A stretch of 64,000 bases of DNA, taken from positions 15,150 to 79,149 of the forward strand of contig CAZAQV010000028.1 of assembly GCA_964487255.1 (NCBI GenBank). The letters are read 5' to 3'. Shown here piece after piece: positions 38,772 to 47,644 of the stretch. The first letter of the stretch is position 1; the number at the start of each line of letters is the position of its first letter. The notes under the pieces were generated by a model that did no database searches, had not been told where the DNA came from, and saw only the letters and a program-made list of their open reading frames with translations. The DNA comes from CAZAQV01 sp964487255. Lineage in GTDB: Bacteria; Myxococcota_A; Polyangia; Polyangiales; CAZAQV01. The position numbers and the translations under genes were made by a program.

Positions 38772-40292
38772 ATGCACTATGCGCTGGAAATCGGTTCCAA
38801 GTATCTGCTCGGCAAGAAGCGCATGACGATCTTGCTGATCACCTCGATTGCGATCGTCGGAGTGGCTTTTGGCGTCGGTGCGTTGCTCCCCGTGATCGCC
38901 ATTACGTCCGGGTTCGAAGAGGTCATTCGTCAGAAGCTACTCGGCGTAAACGCGGATGTGCTGGTCATGAAGTATGGGCAAGACTTTTATGAGTACCAGG
39001 ACGTTGCCGACCGGGCCGAATCGCGAGACGACGTGAAGGCCGCGTCTCCGTTCGTCATCCAAGAGATGTTGCTTGCACATGGGTCTCGGCGGTCGATCGT
39101 ACTGCTCAAGGGCATCGATCCGGAGCGTGCTGCCAATGTGTTGTCGCTTTCCCAGCAGGTTCGCGCAGGCTCGCTCGAAGACATGCGAAGTCACCGGAAA
39201 CCGCCAACAGAGACCGACGACAGGCGCCGGAGTCCGCTCGACGATCTGCTGCGACAGCTTGGTGATGACTTTGACGGTGATGCGAGCGTGGATCGAGGTA
39301 GCGACGCAGGTTTGCAGACGAATGTGGCTGACGCAGCGGTTAAGGAGAGTGTCGCGGCGCTTCCCGAAGTGAGCGTGCCATCGCTTGACGAGGCGAATGC
39401 TTTGCTCAACGAGCTTGGCCGAGACGGTCCGCCTGACATCGCGGACGGCAGCTGGCTCGATGACGAACCCGAGCTCGCGCCCAAGTCCTTGCCGGGGATT
39501 GTCGTAGGAAAGGGCTTGGCACAAAACCTCGGCCTCGAAATCGGTTCACGCGTTCATGTCGTCTCGCCGCTTGCTGGCGTGGGCGCCGGGTACATTGACA
39601 ACAGTGTGCGCATTCCCCAATCGGGCGACTTTCGCGTGGCGGCGATTTTCGAAGCGGGCTTCAAAGAGTACGACGCGCAGTTGGTATACGTGGACTTACG
39701 CGAAGCGCAGTGGCTGCGTGATCAGGGCGACCAGGTCACGGGCGTCGAGCTCAAGCTGCACAATATTGACCGTGCGGTGCCGATTGCGCGCTCGCTCGAG
39801 GCGGACCTTGGTGGACCCTTTCACACGACCAGTTGGCAGGAACTTAATGAGCCCTTGTTCCAGGCGTTGCGAAACCAGAAGTGGGCCTTGTCTTTGTCGA
39901 TCGCGACCATCATCGTCGTGGCGGCGTTTAATGTCATCGCGACCTTGATCATGGTTGTGCTCGAGAAGCGTCGCGAGGTGGCGATACTTCGTGCCATGGG
40001 GGCGAGTCGACGCGCAGTGGTTGCGCTCTTCATGATGCAAGGGGTGGTGATAGGCGTGGTGGGTACAGCCCTCGGGTTAATTTTAGGGGGTGGGGTGGTC
40101 ACGATACTCACGCACTACAAATTTCCGCTCGATCCAAAGGTCTATCTCATCGATCACCTGCCGATGCGCGCAACGCCCACCGAGTACTTTATCACCGCTA
40201 TTGTGGCGTTTGTGATCTGCTCACTCGCCACGATTGCGCCAAGTTGGTGGGCCGCCAGAATGACTCCCGTCGACGGCCTTCGCCGCGATTAG
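38772..40292 (+). CDS. LolC/LolE-like lipoprotein-release permease with large insert
   Basis: A 506-residue protein from the ATG at 38772. It starts with the family phrase ALEIGSKYLLGKKRMTILL and a first membrane helix, then a periplasmic domain, and ends with three helices (SLSIATIIVVAAFNVIATLI, ALFMMQGVVIGVVGTALGLI and ITAIVAFVICSLATIAPSWW) in the MacB/LolCE arrangement. Usual length is near 400. The extra 100 or so residues lie at about 140-245, are acidic and Pro/Asp-rich and look disordered. No LolD ATPase is adjacent. Confidence 0.85.
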   Translation: MHYALEIGSKYLLGKKRMTILLITSIAIVGVAFGVGALLPVIAITSGFEEVIRQKLLGVNADVLVMKYGQDFYEYQDVADRAESRDDVKAASPFVIQEMLLAHGSRRSIVLLKGIDPERAANVLSLSQQVRAGSLEDMRSHRKPPTETDDRRRSPLDDLLRQLGDDFDGDASVDRGSDAGLQTNVADAAVKESVAALPEVSVPSLDEANALLNELGRDGPPDIADGSWLDDEPELAPKSLPGIVVGKGLAQNLGLEIGSRVHVVSPLAGVGAGYIDNSVRIPQSGDFRVAAIFEAGFKEYDAQLVYVDLREAQWLRDQGDQVTGVELKLHNIDRAVPIARSLEADLGGPFHTTSWQELNEPLFQALRNQKWALSLSIATIIVVAAFNVIATLIMVVLEKRREVAILRAMGASRRAVVALFMMQGVVIGVVGTALGLILGGGVVTILTHYKFPLDPKVYLIDHLPMRATPTEYFITAIVAFVICSLATIAPSWWAARMTPVDGLRRD

Positions 40293-40431
40293 CGAAAGCC
40301 GGGCGAAACACTGATCGAGTTCAGGTTGTGCTGAGCCTGAGCGCCCCTGGACGGAAGGAGCGAAGACGTACGAAAGGTACTTCGAGCGACTGTAGGAAGC
40401 GGTAAGCCAGGATCAGCGCAAGATGGACCGA
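40293..40431. other. Intergenic stretch with one imperfect hairpin
   Basis: The 139 bp between the two convergent genes hold a hairpin: CGAAG then GTAC at 40362-40372 against GTACTTCG at 40378-40385, with a 3-nt bulge. It resembles the outer arms of the palindromic repeat family at 55857, and it could alternatively be a weak terminator. There is no T-run. Low confidence. Confidence 0.3.
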
Positions 40432-41235
40432 TCAAAAGGCGGCGCCGACGCCCAGGCGGAACCACGGGATGACCGCGCCCTCGAGGGGGTCCTCGCCATC
40501 GAGGTTATCGAAGCGCATCGATGGAGAGTAGAGCGTCCACTCGGGGTTGCCGACGGTGCTGTAGCTTGCACCAACCGCGATCGAAAGCACGAATACGTCG
40601 CCCGCGAGTAGATCCCAGCCGATGAACCCACCGAACGCTCCGCCGCTTGCGGGCAGGTCCGTGCACGTGTCGCCACCGATCCCGTAATCGTAGTAACAGT
40701 TGTCTCCGCTCAGGTGGATATACTCAATGCGCGCGCCGATGACCAAACCCGCCGGCGCTTCCCCGAGTGGGTAGACGCGGGGTGCAATACGGAAGCTATA
40801 GCCTTGGATGTCGCCTTCAAAAGGCTCCCACAGGTTGAGGTGCGCGCCCGCTGCAAGGCTAAAGAACTCGCCGAGTGCGCGCTCGTACTCGATGTTGATG
40901 GCGCCGAAGAAGAACAGGTCGATCGGCTGAATCGTGATCTTATTCTGGGGCATTTCGAAGTCGGTGATGTACACCGTCTGCGGCTGTTGTTGAGCTGGCT
41001 GTTGATAACCTTGGCCGTAACCAGGTTGTTGCCCGTAGGGTTGGGGCTGTTGTTGTTGCTGGTAGGGCTGCGGTTGCTGAGGATAGGGCTGTGGTTGCTG
41101 AGGATACGCCTGAGGGTCTTGCTGAGGCTGAGGTTGTGGCTGTGGATCTTGCGCAGCGGCGTGATGAGCCATCAGCGATAGCGCCGCCCCGAAGGTTAAG
41201 ATCACCAAACCTGCTCGCTTCAACTCATCACGCAT
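40432..41235 (-). CDS. Outer-membrane barrel-like protein with Pro/Gln-rich linker
   Basis: A 267-residue protein. The ATG at 41235 has GAGGAG upstream and leads to a signal peptide (VILTFGAALSLMAHHAAAQ). About 60 residues of Pro-Gln-Tyr repeats (PQPYPQQPQPYQQ) follow, with matching tandem repeats in the DNA near 41040-41150. Then a strand-rich domain (NIEYERALGEFFSLAAG, then FRIAPRVYPLG) ends in WFRLGVGAAF, with a terminal Phe typical of outer-membrane barrels. Two Cys pairs (NCYYDYGIGGDTC) may form a loop. Confidence 0.75.
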   Translation of the reverse strand: MRDELKRAGLVILTFGAALSLMAHHAAAQDPQPQPQPQQDPQAYPQQPQPYPQQPQPYQQQQQPQPYGQQPGYGQGYQQPAQQQPQTVYITDFEMPQNKITIQPIDLFFFGAINIEYERALGEFFSLAAGAHLNLWEPFEGDIQGYSFRIAPRVYPLGEAPAGLVIGARIEYIHLSGDNCYYDYGIGGDTCTDLPASGGAFGGFIGWDLLAGDVFVLSIAVGASYSTVGNPEWTLYSPSMRFDNLDGEDPLEGAVIPWFRLGVGAAF

Positions 41236-41402
41236 CTCTATTCTCCTCACGGCGGGCGCATTGTAGCGCGCTCGGCGTTACTCGCAGCAATAAGCGTACC
41301 CAGGTGTTTTCATTTGTAATTTCTTGCGGTCACGGACCTGCTGTGACCTTGGGTTCACACGGTTGTGGCACACCTGTCCCAGGCGCGATACAGACTCGAG
41401 CC

Positions 41403-42023
41403 GTGAACACGAAGCCATTTGTGATCGGGATTGCCGGTGGAACCGGCTCTGGAAAAACGACGATTGCCGAGAAGATCGCAGCGGCTGTTCCGTTCGGCAC
41501 GGCAACGGTTCTCACGCACGATGCGTATTATCGCGATCTGCAAGCTTTGCCGCATGAGGAACGCAGTCGGATCAACTTCGATCACCCCGATTCGCTCGAT
41601 ACGGAGCTACTGATCGAGCATCTCGCGCAATTGCGGGCTGGAGAAGCGATCGAGATGCCGCAGTACGACTTTTCCAAACATGCCCGTACTCCCGAGACCA
41701 TCCCGGTTCAGCCTGTGCCGCTGCTCATCGTCGAAGGGATTCTGGTTTTCGTGGAGCCCAAGCTACGCGAGCTCATGGACCTGAAGATCTTCGTCGACAC
41801 CGACGCAGACATTCGGATTCTGCGTCGCATTCGCCGAGACATTGAAGTGCGTGGCCGAAGTTTTGAGTCGATTCGCGACCAGTACTATGCAACCGTGCGG
41901 CCGATGCACTTGCAGTTCGTGGAGCCGTCGAAGCGCCATGCGGATGTGATCTTGCCCGAAGGAGGCCGTACCGACGTCGCCCTCGACCTCATCCTCTCTA
42001 AGGCGCGTGTTATCGCCGGCTAA
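41403..42023 (+). CDS. udk: Uridine kinase
   Basis: A 206-residue P-loop kinase from the GTG at 41403. Walker A GGTGSGKTT is at 12-20. The substrate motif THDAYYRDL, the acidic FDHPDSLD and the phrase LLIVEGILVF are diagnostic of uridine/cytidine kinases. RRIRRDIEVRGRS is the lid. It phosphorylates uridine and cytidine in pyrimidine salvage. The frame is open further upstream but that part lacks family sequence. Confidence 0.93.
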   Translation: MNTKPFVIGIAGGTGSGKTTIAEKIAAAVPFGTATVLTHDAYYRDLQALPHEERSRINFDHPDSLDTELLIEHLAQLRAGEAIEMPQYDFSKHARTPETIPVQPVPLLIVEGILVFVEPKLRELMDLKIFVDTDADIRILRRIRRDIEVRGRSFESIRDQYYATVRPMHLQFVEPSKRHADVILPEGGRTDVALDLILSKARVIAG

Positions 42024-42235
42024 CGCCACTCGGGTGGGCGCCAGGCGAATTGGCGAAGGGCTCCCGCAGCGCGGGTGTCACGCCTTGGTAAAGCTTTTGC
42101 TCGCCGAGCAACTGAACGCGATAACGCTTTCACATCCATGACTTAGAGCTGCCCGAGCAAATGAAAGCTGGACCCATAAGCACTTCCTCTCGCATGAGAG
42201 CCGGGGGCGCTGGCCAGAATGTGCGCAAGCTCGTA

Positions 42236-42289
42236 GAACTCAGCGTGATGAACCGCACGCCGTTGAACTCAGCCGTGATGAACCGCACG
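42236..42289 (+). repeat. Tandem duplication around the start codon of the giant ORF
   Basis: The sequence GAACTCAGC..GTGATGAACCGCACG occurs at 42236-42259 and again at 42265-42289, with one inserted base. Each copy carries an in-frame ATG (42248 and 42278) followed by codons for N-R-T, so two nearly identical start regions lie 30 bp apart. I use the second, because the signal peptide follows directly. Confidence 0.7.
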
Positions 42290-45200
42290 TCATTTGTGTT
42301 TTCCAGCATCGCCGCCCTGCTTTTCTTGTTCGCTGCGGGTGCCGAAGCGCAAGTCAAACCCCGCATCATGGTCGTCGTCGACACCTCCGGCACGATGCGA
42401 CTTGATCTCAACGGAATCTACACGTGGGGAGATGGTGTCGGCGACAGCGACTGCGAACGCGGCATCGATACCGACTGCGACGGGCTCATTAACGATAGCC
42501 GTATGTATGTTGCCAAAGAGGCGATTGCGAACATGGTCCGTGCCTACGGTGACGTCGAGTGGTCCCTGTCGCGCTTTAGTCAGACGCAGGAGGCGGACGT
42601 TGCTAGTCTTGATTACGTCTGCGGGAGCAATAGCATTCTAGGTTGGGGAGGAAATCCTCAATGCAATAGCGGCAATGTCCTGACCGGAAGCTGTGACGAT
42701 CCCCTGACAGGCGAAGGTGGCTTCACGGGAATTCCCTTGAGTTGCCGCCCTGGCGAAAATGGAAACCCGCCCGGCCGGTTCGCGGTTACGACACCTCCAC
42801 AGAATGCTGATCCACGCTACACGCTGAATTATTGGAGCACGTGTGACGGAGCGGATGTTCTTGTGGGTTGGCCGGGCCTGGGAGCGTTCGCTAGCAAGGG
42901 AAATGAAAACGCCATTCTCAAGTGGCTCGACGGGGATGAAGACAATCCGCTGCTGGGAACGACAACGGAAGGCAATTTTTGTAACCACGCAGGCGGTGGA
43001 GATTGCGAACTTCGTGGACGAGGGCCTACTCCTCTGGCCGCATCTCTTGCAGCCGCACAAAACTACATTACGCCCATAAGAAGTGGCGATGGCAAACGTG
43101 ACTGCCGCCCGTATTCGGTGATTCTGCTGACTGATGGCTTGGAGAGCTGCGCTACCAATCCAAATGCGCCGAAGAACGCTGCCCAGGATTTGAAGGCTGC
43201 TGGGGTGAACGTCTACGTTGTCGGCCTGTCGATTACCTCAACGGAGCGACCGGCGTTGAATCAAATTGCTAGCTCGGGCGGCACGACTGCCTATTTTGCG
43301 GATGATCAGGATACGTTGGCGGCGGCGCTGTCGGATATTGTACGTCAATCGTTGTTGATCGAGGTTTGCAATGGTGATGATGACGATTGTGATGACTTGG
43401 TGGATGAGGGCTTTACCAAGTACTGCAATCTGCCTGCAGGCGTGACCGGTTTGGATCTGTGCAATGACCCGGGCGAGCGGCAGTGTGACAACCAAGACGA
43501 CAACTGCGATGGCGACGTCGACGAAGGCGTCATCAACGCTTGTGGTTCGTGCGGCGCGGTGCCTACCGAGGTATGCGATGGCGTTGACAACGATTGCGAC
43601 GTTGCCATCGACGAGATGAACGTCTGCGATGGTTGCATCAAGGACGACGAGATCTGCGACAACCTCGACAACGACTGCGACAACAAGGTCGACGAATCGC
43701 TGCAGCGCATCTGCGGCAACGACGTGGGCCAGTGCTCGACCGGTACCCAGACGTGTTCGGCGGGCGTTTGGGGCCAGTGCACGGGCCGTACGCCGATCGC
43801 TGAGGTCTGTGACAATCAAGACAACGACTGCGATGGCGTAGTGGATGGCATGGTGCGGCCGTGCGGAGAGAGTACCGGAGCCTGCCAACCCGGCAACCAG
43901 ACATGCACAAAGGGCACCTGGGGTACATGCGTTGGCGAAATCGGTGAGTCCGCCGAAGTCTGCGATGGCCTCGACAACGACTGTAACGGCACCGTTGACG
44001 ACAATGTCGCCAAAGACGGCGAGGCGTGCGGCAGCGGCATGTGCTCGCAGGGTAAGTTCGAATGCGTCGGCGGTTCGCTCATCTGCATAGGCATGAACAC
44101 GGGCGGCGCCGAAACCTGTAACGATGCGGACGACGATTGCGACGGCAAGGTCGACGAGGGGCTTGGTCTTGGCGATCCCTGCGGTTCGAGCACGGGCGAT
44201 TGCCGTCCTGGTACGCGCATCTGTCAAGGCGGCCAGGTCGTCTGCTCGGGCGGGGTTGGTGACGGCGAGGAGGTCTGTGACCTACGAGACAACGATTGCG
44301 ACGGTGTGGTTGATGAGGACCTGCAGTCGAACGAGCTCTGCGGAACAGACGAAGGACAGTGCATGCAGGGAACGCTGCAGTGCGTACGCGGCCAGCAAGT
44401 CTGCGTAGGTGAAGTGCCTCCGGGGCTCGAGGTGTGCGACTGCGAAGATAACGACTGTGATGGCGAGATCGACGAGAACCCAGAGGCTGGCGGTATTTGC
44501 CCAGGGGACTCCGCGTGCCTTGAGTGCCAATGTGCGGGTCCCTGTCAGCAGACGCGTGAGTTCGGCAACAACTGTCCGCCTGGAAAAACTCCTTTCGAGC
44601 AAGGAGACGCTTGTTACTGCGTGGGCGAGCGCTGCAACGAGAGCACATGTGGTGCCGAGACCATTGAGATCGACAATCAGGTTCGTTGTGCCCCAGATAC
44701 CGAAGGCGTCTCAAGTTGTGTGTGCAAGAACAACGCGTGCACGTTCCCATGCGAAGGCGTGGTGTGCCCGGAGGGGACGATCTGCAACCCGCGAGACGAC
44801 GAAGGGCGGTGCGAGGAGGACTCATGTCGTGGCCTTGGCTGTGCGGAGGGCGAGCTTTGTGACTTCGAAACGGGCGCCTGCGATGTCGACCCGTGTGCCG
44901 GTATGGATTGCGGTGATCAGGCGTGCCGCGGCGGCGCGTGCGAGACGCCGTGTGCCGTTGTCGAGTGCGCTGCGGGACAGAGTTGTTCGCGGGGCGAATG
45001 TGCCGCCGACGCATGTGCAGGCGTAACCTGCAATAGCTTGGAGTTCTGCGATCCAACGGATGGGGTCTGCAAGAACAATCCGTGCCGCGGCGTGCGTTGC
45101 CCGGCGCAGTCGGTGTGTGATCCAAACACGGGAATGTGTGCGCCCGATCCGTGTGCTGGACTGCATTGTCCTGGTGATCTTTTGTGTATCGACGGCGAGT

Positions 45201-47641
45201 GTTTAGCCGACGAAGATGTGACGACGACGCCGGACGCGGGCGTGGCCGACGCTGGCGGACAGCGCGTGCTTGCCAGCGGCTCCGGGTGCACCTGTGCCGT
45301 CGACAAGCCGTCCCCACAACCACTGTGGCTCGGCCTCCTCGTGCTCGCTGCCCTCATCATCCGCCGTCGCGATGACGCGTCAGCGGAAGAGGCCGTTTCT
45401 TTTGGTTCTTCGCTAGCCTTTTCTCGAAACCAGCGATTTGCAGATAGCAAATCGGGTTCTTCGAAAAGAGCGCTCATCACGAGTTCTCGCGATGACGCGT
45501 CAGCGGAAGAGCCAGGGAGACAAGCGAAGCACCAAGTGTATTGTGCTATCAGCGCAATACTACTTGTGTGCGGAGCGTGTGATGTGGAGCCGTATTGCCT
45601 GGATTGTGCGGAAGAAGGCGATGGTCGTGTGGTGCCGAAGCCGGATGGCAACGTGCAGCGCGATGCGACCGTCGTCAAAGACGCCAGCCTGCCCGACGCG
45701 ACGCCCGATGCGGCCCCACCAGGTGTCGAGGTGTGCAATGGTGCCGACGAAGACGGCGACGGCAAGATCGACGAGACCTTCGACCTGCAAGCCGATCCAC
45801 GAAACTGCGGCAAGTGTGGCAACGAGTGCGCGATCGCAAATGCGTTTTCCGAGTGTCGCGCCGGAGAATGCGCTTTTACGATGTGTGACGTTGGCTTTTA
45901 CGACCTCAACAGCGACGAGAGCGACGGTTGCGAATACCGTTGCCTGCCACGCGCCGAAGATGACGCAAAGTGCGATCTCGTTGACGAAGATTGCGACGGC
46001 AAGGTCGATGAAGACATCGACAAGATGAGCAACCCCCTCAACTGCGGCGAGTGTGGTCGCCGCTGTATATTCGGCAATGCAGAGGCCGGGTGCACGGGGG
46101 GCAAGTGCGTGCTCACCGCTTGTCAGGAGGGCTACGTGGATCTCGACAAGCAGCCTGGAACCGGCTGCGAATACGCGTGTAACAAGGTCGCGGATGAAGA
46201 AGTCGAGTGCAACCTCGAGGACGACGACTGCGACGGCATTATCGACGAAGGGAACCCCGAAGGGGGTTCTGCGTGTGGCGAGACGCGCGGCGAGTGCACC
46301 GCGGGCACGGAGGTTTGCACAGCCGGAACGCTTGCGTGCCAGAATGCGGGCCTACCGGTTGTCGAGTCTTGCGATGAGAAGGACAACGACTGCGATGGCA
46401 GTACCGATGAGGCTTTCGCACTGCAAACTGACATCAACAACTGCGGCAAATGCGGAAACTCATGCAACCTTGCAGGTGCTGTGATGCGTTGCAATGCCGG
46501 CAAGTGCGAGTTTGTTCGCTGTCAGGCTGGGCTAAGCGATGCCAACGGCGATATCGGCTCCGCGAACTCCGATGGTTGCGAATACGCGTGCACCTTCGCG
46601 GGTAGCGAGATTTGCAATGGGCAAGACGACGACTGTGACAACAAGGTCGACGAAGCAGTCAGCGCGCCCAGCAACTTCTGCAACCCGAACGGCGTCTGCG
46701 GCGGAAACTCAAGTGTCGTTTGCAATGGCAAGCAGGGCTGGGGCTGCGAGTATGGGGGCGATTACGAAGAAGCCGAGATGACGTGCGACGACAAAGACAA
46801 CGATTGCGACGGCAAGATTGACGAGGGGTTTCCGGTCGGAGACGCTTGCGACAATGGCCGTGACGGCGAGTGTAAACGCCGCGGAATGCGGAAGTGCGAC
46901 GGAACGGGCACGACGACGGTCTGTGACGCCCCAGACGTTGCGTCGGGTTCTGCGGAGAAGTGTGACGGTAAAGACAATGACTGCGATGGCGATGTCGACG
47001 AGATGATGAGCATCTCGACGATTGCGACGGTTCCGTTCTCGAACCGCGACGGCGACACCGTGCGAATCATGGCCTACGAAGCGTCACGTCCCGACGCCAG
47101 TGCCAGCGAGCCGGGTTCGATGAACACGGTAGCCTGTTCGACCAAAGGGCATTTGCCTTGGACCAATGTGACCTGGCAGCAGGCGAAAAATGCGTGTTGT
47201 GCGCTCAACGCCTCCGGCACTTGCCCTTCAAACGGCACGGGCTGGCGTCTTTGTTCAGCGGACGACTGGCAAGACGCCTGTGAGGCCAACAACACGTGTA
47301 CCTGGAGCTACGAGAATAGTTGCTCTTCGTCGCAGCCGCTTGTCTGCAATGGCGAAGAGCACGACAGCGCCGGTAACGCTGGAGACCAAGACAGTGTCTA
47401 TGTCACGGGTTCCACGACTTTCCCGGCATGCTTTGCGGCGCTACCGAACGGCGACGTCTTTGACATGAGCGGCAACATCAAGGAATGGACGTCCACAGAG
47501 CGCGGCTCGTCCACAGTGCACGAGATTCGCGGTGGTTCGTACAACAACATCGAATCAGGGCGAACGTGTCAGTTCTCGTTTACCGCGGGCAACAACCAGT
47601 TTCAGTTCCCCAACACCGGCTTCCGCTGTTGTCTCTATTGA
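42278..47641 (+). CDS. Giant secreted VWA / calcium-motif protein, probably two genes fused in frame
   Basis: A 1787-residue frame. Part 1 (42278 to about 45370): signal peptide (FSSIAALLFLFAAGAEAQ), a von Willebrand A domain (VVVDTSGTM metal site, then LLTDGLESC), about ten D-x-D-C-D-G-x-x-D-E motifs, Cys-rich C-x-G-x-x-C segments, and a MYXO-CTERM-like tail. Part 2 (about 45536 on): a lipobox-like signal (AISAILLVCGAC), about seven more such motifs, and a C-terminal FGE/SUMF-like domain (DMSGNIKEWT, RGGSY, GFRC). Between them lies a palindromic repeat translated in frame. It may be one chimera or two genes whose stop and start were lost. Likely calcium-binding and cell-surface. Confidence 0.85.
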   Translation: MNRTSFVFSSIAALLFLFAAGAEAQVKPRIMVVVDTSGTMRLDLNGIYTWGDGVGDSDCERGIDTDCDGLINDSRMYVAKEAIANMVRAYGDVEWSLSRFSQTQEADVASLDYVCGSNSILGWGGNPQCNSGNVLTGSCDDPLTGEGGFTGIPLSCRPGENGNPPGRFAVTTPPQNADPRYTLNYWSTCDGADVLVGWPGLGAFASKGNENAILKWLDGDEDNPLLGTTTEGNFCNHAGGGDCELRGRGPTPLAASLAAAQNYITPIRSGDGKRDCRPYSVILLTDGLESCATNPNAPKNAAQDLKAAGVNVYVVGLSITSTERPALNQIASSGGTTAYFADDQDTLAAALSDIVRQSLLIEVCNGDDDDCDDLVDEGFTKYCNLPAGVTGLDLCNDPGERQCDNQDDNCDGDVDEGVINACGSCGAVPTEVCDGVDNDCDVAIDEMNVCDGCIKDDEICDNLDNDCDNKVDESLQRICGNDVGQCSTGTQTCSAGVWGQCTGRTPIAEVCDNQDNDCDGVVDGMVRPCGESTGACQPGNQTCTKGTWGTCVGEIGESAEVCDGLDNDCNGTVDDNVAKDGEACGSGMCSQGKFECVGGSLICIGMNTGGAETCNDADDDCDGKVDEGLGLGDPCGSSTGDCRPGTRICQGGQVVCSGGVGDGEEVCDLRDNDCDGVVDEDLQSNELCGTDEGQCMQGTLQCVRGQQVCVGEVPPGLEVCDCEDNDCDGEIDENPEAGGICPGDSACLECQCAGPCQQTREFGNNCPPGKTPFEQGDACYCVGERCNESTCGAETIEIDNQVRCAPDTEGVSSCVCKNNACTFPCEGVVCPEGTICNPRDDEGRCEEDSCRGLGCAEGELCDFETGACDVDPCAGMDCGDQACRGGACETPCAVVECAAGQSCSRGECAADACAGVTCNSLEFCDPTDGVCKNNPCRGVRCPAQSVCDPNTGMCAPDPCAGLHCPGDLLCIDGECLADEDVTTTPDAGVADAGGQRVLASGSGCTCAVDKPSPQPLWLGLLVLAALIIRRRDDASAEEAVSFGSSLAFSRNQRFADSKSGSSKRALITSSRDDASAEEPGRQAKHQVYCAISAILLVCGACDVEPYCLDCAEEGDGRVVPKPDGNVQRDATVVKDASLPDATPDAAPPGVEVCNGADEDGDGKIDETFDLQADPRNCGKCGNECAIANAFSECRAGECAFTMCDVGFYDLNSDESDGCEYRCLPRAEDDAKCDLVDEDCDGKVDEDIDKMSNPLNCGECGRRCIFGNAEAGCTGGKCVLTACQEGYVDLDKQPGTGCEYACNKVADEEVECNLEDDDCDGIIDEGNPEGGSACGETRGECTAGTEVCTAGTLACQNAGLPVVESCDEKDNDCDGSTDEAFALQTDINNCGKCGNSCNLAGAVMRCNAGKCEFVRCQAGLSDANGDIGSANSDGCEYACTFAGSEICNGQDDDCDNKVDEAVSAPSNFCNPNGVCGGNSSVVCNGKQGWGCEYGGDYEEAEMTCDDKDNDCDGKIDEGFPVGDACDNGRDGECKRRGMRKCDGTGTTTVCDAPDVASGSAEKCDGKDNDCDGDVDEMMSISTIATVPFSNRDGDTVRIMAYEASRPDASASEPGSMNTVACSTKGHLPWTNVTWQQAKNACCALNASGTCPSNGTGWRLCSADDWQDACEANNTCTWSYENSCSSSQPLVCNGEEHDSAGNAGDQDSVYVTGSTTFPACFAALPNGDVFDMSGNIKEWTSTERGSSTVHEIRGGSYNNIESGRTCQFSFTAGNNQFQFPNTGFRCCLY
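45284..45370 (+). other. Internal MYXO-CTERM-like sorting signal
   Basis: Codons 45284-45295 read G-C-T-C. They are followed by a short polar linker, the hydrophobic helix LWLGLLVLAALII and then R-R-R at 45362-45370. This is the GC-x-C, membrane helix, Arg cluster layout of MYXO-CTERM, which normally ends a protein. Here the frame continues, which is the main sign that an original stop codon has been lost or moved. Confidence 0.75.
45367..45511 (+). repeat. Palindromic-core repeat, locus A2, inside the giant ORF
   Basis: A perfect 25-bp direct repeat (GATGACGCGTCAGCGGAAGA core) flanks the locus at 45367-45391 and 45487-45511, 120 bp apart and therefore in frame. Between them, 45403-45480 closely matches the minus-strand repeat at 29683-29760. 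The hairpin arms are CGATTTGC (45434-45441) and GCAAATCG (45447-45454), loop AGATA, with the outer pair AACC (45428-45431)/GGTT (45455-45458) and a 2-nt bulge on the left. Confidence 0.8.
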
Positions 47642-47644
47642 ATT

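Noticed and set aside
40362..40385. Hairpin as a rho-independent terminator after the LolC/E-like gene
   Set aside because: There is no T-run and the stem has a 3-nt bulge.
43238..45323. Long antisense ORFs (329 and 414 codons) opposite the giant surface gene
   Set aside because: They mirror the repeated GAC/TGC/GAT codons of the sense gene, lack plausible starts or domains, and overlap each other.
45492..45560. Separate start for the second half of the giant ORF at ATG 45492
   Set aside because: It is in a different reading frame from the downstream protein, so it would need a frameshift. It is mentioned only as a possible trace of an older start.
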